A stretch of DNA of 38,512 nt from Acidimicrobiaceae bacterium. GTDB lineage: Bacteria > Actinomycetota > Acidimicrobiia > Acidimicrobiales > RAAP-2. Each line of letters begins with the position of its first letter. Within the stretch, counting starts at the first letter, position 1. Where the stretch lies: the NCBI GenBank assembly GCA_003133685.1, contig PKYQ01000020.1, forward strand, positions 65,581 to 104,092, written 5' to 3'. The notes below the pieces were generated by a model, which was not told the origin of the DNA, searched no databases, and was given only the letters and a program-made list of their open reading frames with translations. Shown in pieces: positions 1 through 8,652 of this stretch. The position numbers were made by a program, and so were the translations under genes.

Positions 1-744
1 ATTCGATTCGAGGGTCCGACGTCGATCGCGGCGATCGTGCTCGAGACGATTCCCGGTACGGCCGGGATCATGGTGCCGCCCAAGGGATTCTTGGCTGGCG
101 TGCGCGCGATCTGCGATCACTACGGCATCGTCTACATCGCCGATGAGGTGATGTGCGGTTTCGGTCGCACCGGCTCGTGGTTCGCGTTCCAACAACACGA
201 CGTCAAGCCCGACCTCGTGGTTTTCGCCAAGGGCGTCAACTCGGGCTACGTGCCCTTGGGCGGCGTCATCTTGAACGAGGCCATCAGCACGTCGTTCAAC
301 GACCGCGTCTACCCCGGCGGTCTGACCTACTCGGGTCATCCGCTCGCGTGCGCCGCGGCGGTCGCGACGATCGAAGCAATGCAGAACGAGAGAATCGTCC
401 AGAACGCCCAGCGTATTGGTGACGAGGTGCTGCGCCCGGGACTCCAAGCGTTGGCGGACACGCATCGCATCATCGGCGACGTGCGCGGGCTCGGCGTCTT
501 CTTCGCCCTCGAACTCGTCACCGACCGCGCAACCAAAGAACCACTCGCCCCCTACGGCGCAACGTCGCCGGCGATGAACGAGATCGTGGCGGCCAGTCGC
601 AATGAAGCCCTACTCATCTTCACGAACTACAACCGAATCCACGTCGTGCCGCCGTGCACCATCACGCCCGGCGAGGCCCGCGAAGGCTTGGCGCGCCTGG
701 ACCGTGCGCTGAGTGTCGCCGACCACTACTACTCGGGCCAGTGA
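1..744 (+). CDS. Class III (PLP) aminotransferase, C-terminal part
   Basis: The reading frame is open from base 1, so the N-terminus lies outside the window; a GTG at 37 is internal. Class III aminotransferases move an amino group between an omega-amino acid or amine and a keto acid, using PLP in the cytoplasm. The sequence shows the DEVMCGFGRTG segment that carries the cofactor-ring Asp, then FAKGVNSGYVPLG, whose Lys is the expected Schiff-base residue. It ends with the usual small C-terminal domain (DVRGLGVFFALEL). About 247 residues remain of the roughly 430-450 usual for the family. The gene overlaps the next start by four bases (GTGA), so the two are probably co-translated. The amine substrate cannot be read from this fragment. 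Confidence 0.93.
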   Translation: MRFEGPTSIAAIVLETIPGTAGIMVPPKGFLAGVRAICDHYGIVYIADEVMCGFGRTGSWFAFQQHDVKPDLVVFAKGVNSGYVPLGGVILNEAISTSFNDRVYPGGLTYSGHPLACAAAVATIEAMQNERIVQNAQRIGDEVLRPGLQALADTHRIIGDVRGLGVFFALELVTDRATKEPLAPYGATSPAMNEIVAASRNEALLIFTNYNRIHVVPPCTITPGEAREGLARLDRALSVADHYYSGQ

Positions 745-1388
745 CGAACGAGGAACAACGAATCGTCGCCGCCTCGTTGATGCGCGAGTTGGGACACGAA
801 TTCGTCGGACGTGCGCTGAGCGACGAGCAACTGAACGCCCTGAGCACCGAACTGCGCCCCCTGATCGCGCGAGTGCGCGAGGCGCCGCCGCGAGTGCGCG
901 AACTCTCGCGCGATCGACTGGAGGAGTTCACGCTCACGATTCCGACCTTCGACGAGATCGGCGAACACCAACTCTTCTCCGACTCCATCGTCGCGGGTGC
1001 GGCCAACCCGATGGGCCTCGGAGCGCAGTTGTGGCGTGACGGCGACATTGCGTGCATGCGGGTCACGCTCGGCCAAGCCTTCGAGGGTGCACCCGGTCGC
1101 GCGCACGGTGGCGTCGTCGCCGCGCTCCTCGACGAAGTAATGGGGCTCATGAACATGATTCATGGCACGATGGCCTTCACGGCGCAACTGGACATCACCT
1201 ACCTCGCGCCGACACCCGTCGGTGAACCGATCATCGCTCGGGCCTGGTTGGCACGACAGGACAACCGCAAACAGTTCGTCGAGGCGACGCTGCACGCGAA
1301 CGACCGCATGGTCGCGAGTGCCCAGGCCCTCTTCATTTCGATCGATCGCGCCACGTTCCTCGAACAGATCCTCACCCCCGAGGACTAG
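741..1388 (+). CDS. PaaI-type hotdog-fold thioesterase
   Basis: This 215-residue protein probably hydrolyses an acyl-CoA thioester in the cytoplasm. The C-terminal half has the hotdog core: GRAHGGVVAALLDEVMG holds the central helix with its acidic residue, followed by a LDITYLAPTPVGEPI strand pair. The N-terminal 90 residues are helical and charged and match nothing specific. I chose the GTG at 741 because it overlaps the upstream stop as GTGA; a longer reading from 654 would run deep into the aminotransferase. The next gene begins two bases after the stop. The acyl substrate is unknown. Confidence 0.85.
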   Translation: MTNEEQRIVAASLMRELGHEFVGRALSDEQLNALSTELRPLIARVREAPPRVRELSRDRLEEFTLTIPTFDEIGEHQLFSDSIVAGAANPMGLGAQLWRDGDIACMRVTLGQAFEGAPGRAHGGVVAALLDEVMGLMNMIHGTMAFTAQLDITYLAPTPVGEPIIARAWLARQDNRKQFVEATLHANDRMVASAQALFISIDRATFLEQILTPED

Positions 1389-1390
1389 GC

Positions 1391-2164
1391 GTGGCCCTGT
1401 CGCTTCGCCACGAGTTCAGTTCCAGCAAAGTTCCGCGCACGATCACGCCGTCGTTCTGGGGACTAAAAGTGCTCACCACGGCGATGGGCGAAGCGACGTC
1501 GGATTATTTCGTGAATCGCTTTGATCCCCGAGCCGCCGTACTGTGCGCCGCGGTGGTGTTCGCTGCCGTGCTCTGGTGGCAGTTGCGCATGCCCACCTAC
1601 GCGACGGTTCCCTACTGGTCCGCCGTCGTGATGGTGAGTGTCTTTGGCACGATGTGCGCCGACGTCGTCCACGTGGAGTTCGGTATTCCGTACGTCGTCT
1701 CGGCGATCGCCTTCGCCGTCGCGCTGGTGCTGGTCTTCTGGGCGTGGTTCCGAGTCGAGGGCACGCTGTCGATCCACAGCATCGTCTCCACGCGTCGCGA
1801 ACTCTTCTACTGGGCGATCGTCACCATCGCCTTCGCCCTCGGCACGGCGGTGGGTGACTTCACGGCGATCGCGGCGAAACTCGGCTACTTCAGTTCGGGG
1901 CTGCTCTTTGCTGGACTCATCGCGCTCCCGGCAGTTGGTTTCTGGCTCGGACGAATGAATGCCGTGTTGATGTTCTGGATCGCCTACGTACTCACGCGCC
2001 CCCTGGGCGCGTCCTTCGCCGACTGGATGGGCAAACCCAGGTCAGTTGGTGGACTGGGCTGGGGTTCCGGCAACGTTGCCCTCACGCTGACGAGCATCAT
2101 CGTCGTCGCGGTCGGGGTCTTGGCGCTGGTTGAGACCCGTTCGAATCGCGGCGTTCGTCCGTAA
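1391..2164 (+). CDS. COG4705-type integral membrane protein
   Basis: This 257-residue protein has about seven hydrophobic segments and no signal peptide. Its conserved blocks (KVLTTAMGEATSDYFVNR near the N-terminus, VFGTMCADVVHV, VEGTLSIHSI, FALGTAVGDFTA, VLTRPLGASFADW) are those of the uncharacterised membrane-anchored family COG4705, recognised from memory. The repeated Gly-Glu/Asp and Thr/Ser patterns inside the membrane look like an internal duplication. No function is known for the family. The GTG start lies two bases after the thioesterase stop and the next gene starts nine bases after this one, so it sits inside a tight same-strand run. Confidence 0.8.
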   Translation: MALSLRHEFSSSKVPRTITPSFWGLKVLTTAMGEATSDYFVNRFDPRAAVLCAAVVFAAVLWWQLRMPTYATVPYWSAVVMVSVFGTMCADVVHVEFGIPYVVSAIAFAVALVLVFWAWFRVEGTLSIHSIVSTRRELFYWAIVTIAFALGTAVGDFTAIAAKLGYFSSGLLFAGLIALPAVGFWLGRMNAVLMFWIAYVLTRPLGASFADWMGKPRSVGGLGWGSGNVALTLTSIIVVAVGVLALVETRSNRGVRP

Positions 2165-2173
2165 AATGGTGCA

Positions 2174-3130
2174 ATGCCCGCCATCTCCGTAGAAAATCCA
2201 CTCGAATTAGCGAAGGCCATCAAGCCCGAGACGACCGATCGACCACGCCGCGTGAAGTCGATCACCACGGCGCCGCGCGGACTTGAAGGCGAGGGCTTCC
2301 CGGTTCGCCGCGCGTTCGCCGGCGTCGACATGTCCGACCTCGACCCGTTCGTGCACATGGACCAGATGGGCGAAGTCGACTACGGGCCGGGTGAGCCCAA
2401 GGGCACGCCGTGGCACCCGCACCGCGGTTTCGAGACCGTGACCTACATGATCGACGGCACCTTCTTGCACCAGGACTCCATCGGTGGTGGTGGCGTGATT
2501 CAAAACGGCGCGACGCAGTGGATGACCGCCGGCGCGGGCATCTTGCACATCGAGCGCCCACCGGACGCACTGATCGACTCGGGCGGACTATTCCACGGCG
2601 TCCAACTCTGGGTGAACCTGCCCGCGAAGCTCAAGATGACCAATCCCCGCTACCAGGACATCGAAGCCGAGTCGGTGTCGCTGTTGACCAACGAAAACGG
2701 CGACGCGATCATCCGTGTCATCGCCGGTTCGCTCGGCGGCATCGACGGGCCGGGATCGACCCACACGCCCATCGCCATCTCGCACGTGTCGCTCTTGCCC
2801 GGCGCACAACTCTCGCTCCCCTGGAACCCCGCCTACAACGCGCTCACCTACGTCCTCGCCGGTCAGGGCACCGTCGGACTCGACCGCAGCCCGATCGTCG
2901 AGGGTCAGATGGCCGTGCACATCGACGGCGACTTCCTGGTGCTGAGCGCCAATGAGGCCCAGGACTCGCGCACTCAGGCCTTCGAGGTGTTGATCCTGGG
3001 CGGTGAGCCGATTCGCGAACCCGTCGCGACCTACGGACCATTCGTGATGAACACCCGTGCCGAACTACAGCAGGCCTTCGAGGACTACGAGGCCGGTCGC
3101 CTCGGTCAGATCCCCGCCGAGCACATCTAG
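2174..3130 (+). CDS. Pirin family protein
   Basis: This 318-residue bicupin has the pirin metal-site signature: WHPHRGFETVTY gives His81 and His83, and AGILHIERP gives His125 and Glu127. Bacterial pirins bind iron or another divalent metal; some act as quercetin 2,3-dioxygenases, others bind partner enzymes, so the role here is open. The second cupin occupies roughly residues 190-300. The ATG lies nine bases after the membrane protein gene, and the 3' end overlaps the convergent thioesterase by four bases (CTAG). It is longer than typical pirins (230-290 residues) mainly because of an N-terminal extension of about 25 residues. Confidence 0.88.
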   Translation: MPAISVENPLELAKAIKPETTDRPRRVKSITTAPRGLEGEGFPVRRAFAGVDMSDLDPFVHMDQMGEVDYGPGEPKGTPWHPHRGFETVTYMIDGTFLHQDSIGGGGVIQNGATQWMTAGAGILHIERPPDALIDSGGLFHGVQLWVNLPAKLKMTNPRYQDIEAESVSLLTNENGDAIIRVIAGSLGGIDGPGSTHTPIAISHVSLLPGAQLSLPWNPAYNALTYVLAGQGTVGLDRSPIVEGQMAVHIDGDFLVLSANEAQDSRTQAFEVLILGGEPIREPVATYGPFVMNTRAELQQAFEDYEAGRLGQIPAEHI

Positions 3131-3549
3131 TCGGACTTTGATCGGTGCACCAGGAACGTGCCCGTCGAGCGACTGACTAATTTTCCTTCGTCACTCGAGA
3201 TCGTCGCTTCGGCGTAAGCGATCTGACGGGTTAGGCGAACGACGTCACCGCGTACCACGTAGTGGCCGTCGAGCAGGGCCGGGCGCATCAGTTCCGTCGT
3301 CATCTCGATCGTCGCCTCGGTGCGGTCGCGCCCGATCAACGCGGCGTTGATGCAGAAATTCATCGCGGCGTCCAAGATGACCGAGTGCACGCCGGCCTGG
3401 ACCGCGCCGTGGGGGTTGCACGCCAGCTGCGTCGGCGTGAACGAACCGCTCACCCAACCGAGGTCTTCGCCGTCGACGCCGTAGGTTTCAAAGGCCCCGC
3501 CAATGGCGCCAATGACCGCCATCCCTCCGTCGCCGAGCCAGCGATCCAT
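3127..3549 (-). CDS. PaaI-type thioesterase
   Basis: This is a single-domain hotdog protein of about 140 residues. The helix CNPHGAVQAGVHSVILDAA is the acyl-CoA-binding and catalytic helix of PaaI-like enzymes, and the end LVSRSTGTFLVHR is typical of them. It probably cleaves a medium-chain or aromatic acyl-CoA. I take the ATG at 3549; an in-frame GTG at 3567 is possible and neither has a strong Shine-Dalgarno. It is divergent from the thiolase gene with about 95 bases between starts, and tail-to-tail with the pirin gene. Substrate unknown. Confidence 0.82.
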   Translation of the reverse strand: MDRWLGDGGMAVIGAIGGAFETYGVDGEDLGWVSGSFTPTQLACNPHGAVQAGVHSVILDAAMNFCINAALIGRDRTEATIEMTTELMRPALLDGHYVVRGDVVRLTRQIAYAEATISSDEGKLVSRSTGTFLVHRSKSD

Positions 3550-3642
3550 GCTCTTTCGTTCGCTCACGACTGCGACGCTACTCGCGCCCACCGGTAGGCT
3601 TCGCGCCGTGGGCAAAGCCCGCAGATGACGAAAGGTTCGACA

Positions 3643-4821
3643 ATGCCAACAGCAGTAATCGTGGACGCCGTGCGCACGCCCGGCGGCAAGCGCAACGGAA
3701 AACTAAAGAACTGGCACCCCGTCGACCTCGCCGCCGAAGCCTTGAAGGCCATCGCGAGTCGCAACAACCTCGACCCCGCGCTGGTCGACGACGTGATCAT
3801 GGGCTGCGTCTCCCAAGTCGGCGAACAGGCGTTCAACGTCGGGCGAAGCGCCGTCCTCGCGGCCGGTTGGCCGGAATCGGTGCCCGCCACGACGATCGAC
3901 CGCCAGTGCGGATCGTCCCAACAGGCGCTGCACTTCGCCGCCCAGGGCGTCATGTCCGGCGCCTACGACGTCGTCATCGCGGCCGGTGTCGAAGTGATGT
4001 CGCGCGTGACCATGGGTTCATCGATCGGCAAGGACTCCGGTTGGCCCTTCGGTCCGAGCGTCGCGGCGCGTTACGAGCCCGTCGGTGGACTGAAGAATCA
4101 GGGCATCGGCGCCGAGATGATCGCCGACCAGTGGGACGTTTCACGCGAAGATCTCGACGCCTTCTCGGCCGAAAGTCACCGGCGCGCGGCCCAGGCAACT
4201 GCCGAAGGCCGATTCGCAAATGAGATCGTCCCGATCTACGTCCGAGACGACGAGGGACACGCCACTGATGAACTGATGAAGACCGACGAGGGCATCCGAC
4301 CGGACTCTTCGGTCGCGACGCTGGCGAACCTGAAGCCCGCGTTCAAAGAGGATGGCAAGGTGACCGCCGGCAACTCTTCTCAAATCACCGACGGCGCTTC
4401 GGCCGTTCTGATCATGAGCGAGGAGAAGGCCAGGGAACTCGGCTACACGCCGCGCGCCCGGTTCCACTCCTTCGCCCTCGCCGGCGTCGACCCGGTCACG
4501 ATGCTGACGGGCCCAATCCCGGCGACCAAGAAGGTTCTGGAGCGCGCGGGCCTCACGCTCGAGGACATCGACCTCATTGAGATCAACGAGGCCTTCGCCT
4601 CGGTCGTACTGGCGTGGCAAAAGGAACTCGACGTCGATCCGTCAAAGGTGAACGTGAACGGTGGCGCGATTGCGCTGGGCCACCCGCTCGGCGCGTCTGG
4701 CGCGAAGCTGTGCGCGACGTTGGTGAATGAACTCGAGCGCACCGGCGGTCGCTACGGACTCATCACCATGTGCGAGGGCGGCGGACTGGCCAACGCGACG
4801 ATCATCGAGCGGCTGGGCTAA
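3643..4821 (+). CDS. Thiolase (acetyl-CoA C-acyltransferase)
   Basis: This 392-residue enzyme has the full thiolase set: DRQCGSSQQALHFAAQG supplies the nucleophile Cys89, NGGAIALGHPLGASGAK the His347 motif, and CEGGG the second catalytic Cys377. It should catalyse reversible condensation or cleavage of acyl-CoA with acetyl-CoA, in beta-oxidation or acetoacetyl-CoA formation. The NEAFA motif of the family is also present. I chose the ATG at 3643 because GAAAGG lies eight bases upstream and the product then starts at MPTAVIVDAVRTP, the usual N-terminus; the ATG at 3625 lacks a site. The stop is nine bases from the convergent crgA stop. Confidence 0.93.
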   Translation: MPTAVIVDAVRTPGGKRNGKLKNWHPVDLAAEALKAIASRNNLDPALVDDVIMGCVSQVGEQAFNVGRSAVLAAGWPESVPATTIDRQCGSSQQALHFAAQGVMSGAYDVVIAAGVEVMSRVTMGSSIGKDSGWPFGPSVAARYEPVGGLKNQGIGAEMIADQWDVSREDLDAFSAESHRRAAQATAEGRFANEIVPIYVRDDEGHATDELMKTDEGIRPDSSVATLANLKPAFKEDGKVTAGNSSQITDGASAVLIMSEEKARELGYTPRARFHSFALAGVDPVTMLTGPIPATKKVLERAGLTLEDIDLIEINEAFASVVLAWQKELDVDPSKVNVNGGAIALGHPLGASGAKLCATLVNELERTGGRYGLITMCEGGGLANATIIERLG

Positions 4822-4830
4822 AGCAGCGAG

Positions 4831-5106
4831 TTACTTGTAGCGCGTCGCGAGGAAGAAGCCAGAAAACATCACGAGTAGCCCGCTCACGAGATACCACGAC
4901 GACACTGAGCCGGGCAATACCGACAGGTAGTTCAAAATGATCACCAGCGTGCCCACGGCGAGCAGCGCGACGATGAGCCATCCGTACCAACGGGGGCTGT
5001 GATCTTCGCCGACCGGACGCCGCGCGGTCACCTTGCCCCGGGCTTCGGGGGCGACGTAACGACCTACGGTCTTTCGACTACCCGGTTTCGATGTTGATTT
5101 CGCCAT
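4831..5106 (-). CDS. crgA: Cell division protein CrgA
   Basis: This 91-residue protein has a basic N-terminal tail, then RWYGWLIVALLAVGTLVIIL and a second segment (WYLVSGLLVMFSGFFLATR): two transmembrane helices, the CrgA layout. CrgA works at the actinobacterial septum, where it contacts FtsZ, FtsQ, FtsI and CwsA in mycobacteria. It is last in the minus-strand operon, 27 bases after pknB; crgA near pknB is a conserved actinobacterial arrangement. The start is the ATG at 5106; a TTG three codons upstream is less likely. Confidence 0.9.
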   Translation of the reverse strand: MAKSTSKPGSRKTVGRYVAPEARGKVTARRPVGEDHSPRWYGWLIVALLAVGTLVIILNYLSVLPGSVSSWYLVSGLLVMFSGFFLATRYK

Positions 5107-5133
5107 GGGGCTCAATGCTAGTGAACGCGCCCG

Positions 5134-7098
5134 CTACGTAGTAGTGGTGGTGGTGGCGGCGATGGTCGTCGTGGTCGTCGATTCCGTAGAGGCTTCACAG
5201 ACCGAGATCGTGATGCTGGAGTTGTAGGGCACGCGGCTGCCGATGGTGAGGCTCTCATTCGTGACGGTGTGCACCTGACTGGGCGAACACGTCGACGGGT
5301 CGGCCGCGCTTACCGACACCACAAAGTGAGCAACATCAAGAATATGTGTCGCTTGCGACTGCGACTCACCAAACACACTCGGCACCTGTACCTTGCAATA
5401 CCCCGTCGCGATGGTGAGCGTCACCTGTTCGCCTAAATTCACCAACGTTCCCGCCGCGGGATTGGTACTGACGACCATTCCGATCGGCACGGTGTTCGAG
5501 CAGGCTTTCGTCTGGGTTGGTCCCAGGGTGAGACCTGATTGACCAAGCACTTGACCTGCTTGACCGATGGAGTCGTTAGCGAGATTCGGCACACTGAACT
5601 GGGCATTCTGCGCGAGTACGTAGATAGTGATGTTGTCGCCCGTATGACCCTTGGTCCTCGCGGCGGGCGTCTGAGACAGCACGATATTCGGGTTCGCGTT
5701 CGTAACACCGGGGGGAACTGTTTGGAGATAACCGGTGTGCACCGTAAGTAGATACGGCGGGGCGCGGAGTTCACTCGTCGCGGCCGACAGGGTCAGGTTC
5801 ACCACGCTCGGAATCGTGATCGGAGCCGCCTGGACACCCAGACTGAGCAACAGATTCACCGTCTGTCCCTTTTTCAGCGTGATGCCGGTCTTGGGGTCGG
5901 TCGAGATGACCAATCCGACGGCCACCTTTGAATGCGTCGACTTGGTAAGACCGAGATGGATACCGTCGCTCAAGAGCTTTTTCAGCGCGCCATCGTAGGT
6001 CTTGCCCACGAGATTGGGCATCACCACCGCTGGCGGGCTGCTCTTCTGGGAGAGAAAGTACGCGAGACCGCCGACGACCAATAGCAGTATCACGACGACC
6101 ACGATGACGCCCGCACTGCCACTCTTGCGTTGTCGATGTACGTCGCTGCGCGGGCCCGTCATCATCGGCACCGCTTGCGTGCGTTCACCCGGCGCGACCT
6201 TGCTGACCGCTCGCGTGGCGTCTTGGCCGAAGAAGGCGACGTCGCGCTGGGCGGCGCGAACGGGCTGGCCCTCACTGAATCGCACCAGGTCCGAACGCAG
6301 GTCTTCGGCCGACTGGTAGCGCTGCTCCGGAGATTTCGCGAGCGCCTCCATGACGATCGCCTGGAGGTCAGGAGGAATCGATTTGTTGAAATCCGACGGC
6401 GGCGGTACGGTGCCGTGCACGTGCTGACTCGATACCTCGACGGGCGAGTCACCAATGAACGGCGGGCGACCGGCGAGCATCTCGTAGAGGACGACGCCGA
6501 GTGAGTAGATGTCGCTGCGGCCGTCGACCGGGGCGCCCTCGGCCTGTTCGGGTGAGAAGTACGTCGCGGTCCCCATGACCGAACCTTCTTCGGCCAACTG
6601 GTCTTCGACCGACATCGCCTGGGCGATGCCGAAGTCAGTGACCTTCACCTGACCGTCACTCGCGATCAAGATGTTGCCCGGCTTGACGTCGCGGTGAACG
6701 ACACCGTTGCGATGCGCGTAACCGAGGGCCGCCGCGACCTGCGCCATCAAATTCGCCGAATGCGACGCCGTGAGCGTTCGCCCGCCGCGCAACATGTCGG
6801 CGAGCGACGTGCCGTCGACCAGTTCCATGACAATGAAGTACGTGCCGTCGTCTTCGCCCCAGTCAAAGACCGGCACGATGTTCGGATGCGAGAGGTTCGC
6901 CGCCGCCTGGGCTTCACGACGGAAGCCCTCGACGAACAACGGGTCGGCGCTGAGTTCCGGATACAGAGTTTTCAGGGCCACCGGACGATTGAGAAGGGTG
7001 TCCTGCGCCCGATAGACAATGGCCATACCACCACGGGCGATGAGGTGCGTTACCTGATAGCGACCTGAATACAGTCGGGCGTCATCTACAGGCTCCAT
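5134..7098 (-). CDS. pknB: PASTA-domain Ser/Thr protein kinase PknB
   Basis: This 654-residue membrane kinase has a glycine-rich loop (ARGGMAIVY, 21-29), the Lys in ALKTL (43), HRDVKPGN (135-142), DFG (155-157) and the activation segment VMGTATYFSPEQ, so all catalytic residues are present. A basic stretch and one hydrophobic helix near 333-352 lead to four extracellular PASTA units, starting around VVMPNLVGK, ITIPSVVNL, FSVPNLAND and VQVPSVFGE. PASTA units bind muropeptides or lipid II, so the kinase links wall status to phosphorylation of FHA and division proteins. The fourth unit has a cysteine pair, possibly a disulfide. The protein ends in a Thr-rich tail. No second kinase (pknA) is present. 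It follows pbpA by 39 bases. Confidence 0.95.
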   Translation of the reverse strand: MEPVDDARLYSGRYQVTHLIARGGMAIVYRAQDTLLNRPVALKTLYPELSADPLFVEGFRREAQAAANLSHPNIVPVFDWGEDDGTYFIVMELVDGTSLADMLRGGRTLTASHSANLMAQVAAALGYAHRNGVVHRDVKPGNILIASDGQVKVTDFGIAQAMSVEDQLAEEGSVMGTATYFSPEQAEGAPVDGRSDIYSLGVVLYEMLAGRPPFIGDSPVEVSSQHVHGTVPPPSDFNKSIPPDLQAIVMEALAKSPEQRYQSAEDLRSDLVRFSEGQPVRAAQRDVAFFGQDATRAVSKVAPGERTQAVPMMTGPRSDVHRQRKSGSAGVIVVVVILLLVVGGLAYFLSQKSSPPAVVMPNLVGKTYDGALKKLLSDGIHLGLTKSTHSKVAVGLVISTDPKTGITLKKGQTVNLLLSLGVQAAPITIPSVVNLTLSAATSELRAPPYLLTVHTGYLQTVPPGVTNANPNIVLSQTPAARTKGHTGDNITIYVLAQNAQFSVPNLANDSIGQAGQVLGQSGLTLGPTQTKACSNTVPIGMVVSTNPAAGTLVNLGEQVTLTIATGYCKVQVPSVFGESQSQATHILDVAHFVVSVSAADPSTCSPSQVHTVTNESLTIGSRVPYNSSITISVCEASTESTTTTTIAATTTTTT

Positions 7099-7137
7099 AT
7101 GGCGCCTAGCCTACGCTCTCGCGATTCGAAGAAATTT

Positions 7138-8649
7138 TCATTTTGGCTCACACCCCGTCGCCGCGACCGAAGGATTCTTCCCCGCTTGCATCGCGAAGAA
7201 TCCCTCGACGAGACATTTGACGATGGGACCGGCGACGGTCGCACCGAAATTGGCGGTCGGTTGGAACGGCACGACGACGGCGATGGCGATCGTGGGATTG
7301 GTCGCTGGCGCGAAGGCGATCAACCAGTCGTCCGTGTTCTTTTTCACATTGCCCGTCTGGGCGGTGCCGGTCTTGGCCGCGACGTCGAACTGGGCCGGGA
7401 ATCCGACCCCGGACGCGGTCCCCCCGGTCACGACCTCCTCCATCAATGGGACGATCACCCGGGCTTGGGTCGGCGTCAATGGCTTCTTCCACACGGAATC
7501 CTTGTAGCGCTCGAGGATCTTGCCGTCCGGCGCGGTGATGAAACTCATGAGGTGCGGGGTCATCTCGATGCCTCCGTTCCCGACCGCCGCGGCGACGAGG
7601 GCGTCTTGGAGCGCGGACGCGCGCACATTCTCTTGACCAATCGACGAGTAGGCCAGACCGGGGATGTTGTTCGAGAACGACGCGGCCGTCGGAAAGTAAC
7701 TCGCCACGGTGTTCGGAAGGTCGAGGGGTGGAGTCGCGTCATAGCCGAATGACGTCGCGGCCTTGAACATGAAGTCGGCACCGAGATCGATACCCAGCAG
7801 GGCGAACCCGGGGTCGCACGACGGCGGCAGCATCTCCGCGACGTCGCCGCCGCACGCATAGCCGCCGCTGTTACAGAGCAGTAGGTTCGAATCGGGCAGC
7901 GTGGTGCACGCGCCGCGGTTGCTGTCGAACGACTTGGTCAGGTCCGCCGGCTTGCTGACCACTGCCGCGGCGGTCGTGATCACCTTGAAGGTCGAACCGG
8001 GTGGGAACGTCTGTTGTGTGGCGACGAGACCAAGCGGCGCGAAGCCGTTGCCGTCAGGCTTGAGATAGAGATGTCGGGCGGCCGTATCAATGTTGATATT
8101 TGGCGACGTCAAAGGAACTGGGTTGTAGTTCGGATTCGAGTACATGACAAGCACGGCACCGGTCTTCGGGTCGATCGCGACGGCGGCCCCGTCGATTCCC
8201 TTCAATGCCGTTCGCGCGACTTGTTGGAGTGCGGGTTGAATCGTCAACGTCACTGAGTCGGCGGCGCTGGTCGGGGCCAGCAGTTGTTCGAAGCTCTGCG
8301 GCGGCTGTGGATGCGCCGCGAGTAATCCGTTGTACTCCTCTTCGATTCCCGACACGCCGTAATACGGTGAGGAGACCCCCACGACACCCGACGTCAACGA
8401 GCCGTCCGGATAGACGCGACGATAAGGAAAATACGGGCTGTTCTGCTTGGCCGAGTAGGCCAGCACGGCGCCGTTGGCCGCGAGAATCTCACCCCGCGGG
8501 AATTGACCAGACGGATTCAGGTTGCTGGGATTGTTGGGACTCGCGATGAGCGCGGGGGCTCGAAAGAACTGGATGTTCGCCGATTGCGCGACGATCACGA
8601 CGAAGAGCAGGAGGATGATCGTGGCCAGGATGCGAAGACGTCGCGACAC
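7138..8649 (-). CDS. pbpA: Class B penicillin-binding protein PbpA (peptidoglycan transpeptidase)
   Basis: The product has 503 residues, with a single N-terminal membrane helix (residues 5-22), a dimerisation region and a C-terminal transpeptidase domain. The SxxK motif is in FPPGSTFKV (Ser219, Lys222) and the KTG motif is AAKTGTAQTG (426-428). The SxN position appears to be SCD (277-279). It should cross-link peptidoglycan outside the membrane during growth or septation. The GTG start is three bases after the pstP stop, in the place where most actinobacteria have rodA/ftsW first; no SEDS gene is present here. Cys248, Cys259, Cys266 and Cys278 could form disulfides outside the cell. Confidence 0.93.
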   Translation of the reverse strand: MSRRLRILATIILLLFVVIVAQSANIQFFRAPALIASPNNPSNLNPSGQFPRGEILAANGAVLAYSAKQNSPYFPYRRVYPDGSLTSGVVGVSSPYYGVSGIEEEYNGLLAAHPQPPQSFEQLLAPTSAADSVTLTIQPALQQVARTALKGIDGAAVAIDPKTGAVLVMYSNPNYNPVPLTSPNINIDTAARHLYLKPDGNGFAPLGLVATQQTFPPGSTFKVITTAAAVVSKPADLTKSFDSNRGACTTLPDSNLLLCNSGGYACGGDVAEMLPPSCDPGFALLGIDLGADFMFKAATSFGYDATPPLDLPNTVASYFPTAASFSNNIPGLAYSSIGQENVRASALQDALVAAAVGNGGIEMTPHLMSFITAPDGKILERYKDSVWKKPLTPTQARVIVPLMEEVVTGGTASGVGFPAQFDVAAKTGTAQTGNVKKNTDDWLIAFAPATNPTIAIAVVVPFQPTANFGATVAGPIVKCLVEGFFAMQAGKNPSVAATGCEPK

Positions 8650-8652
8650 CGA

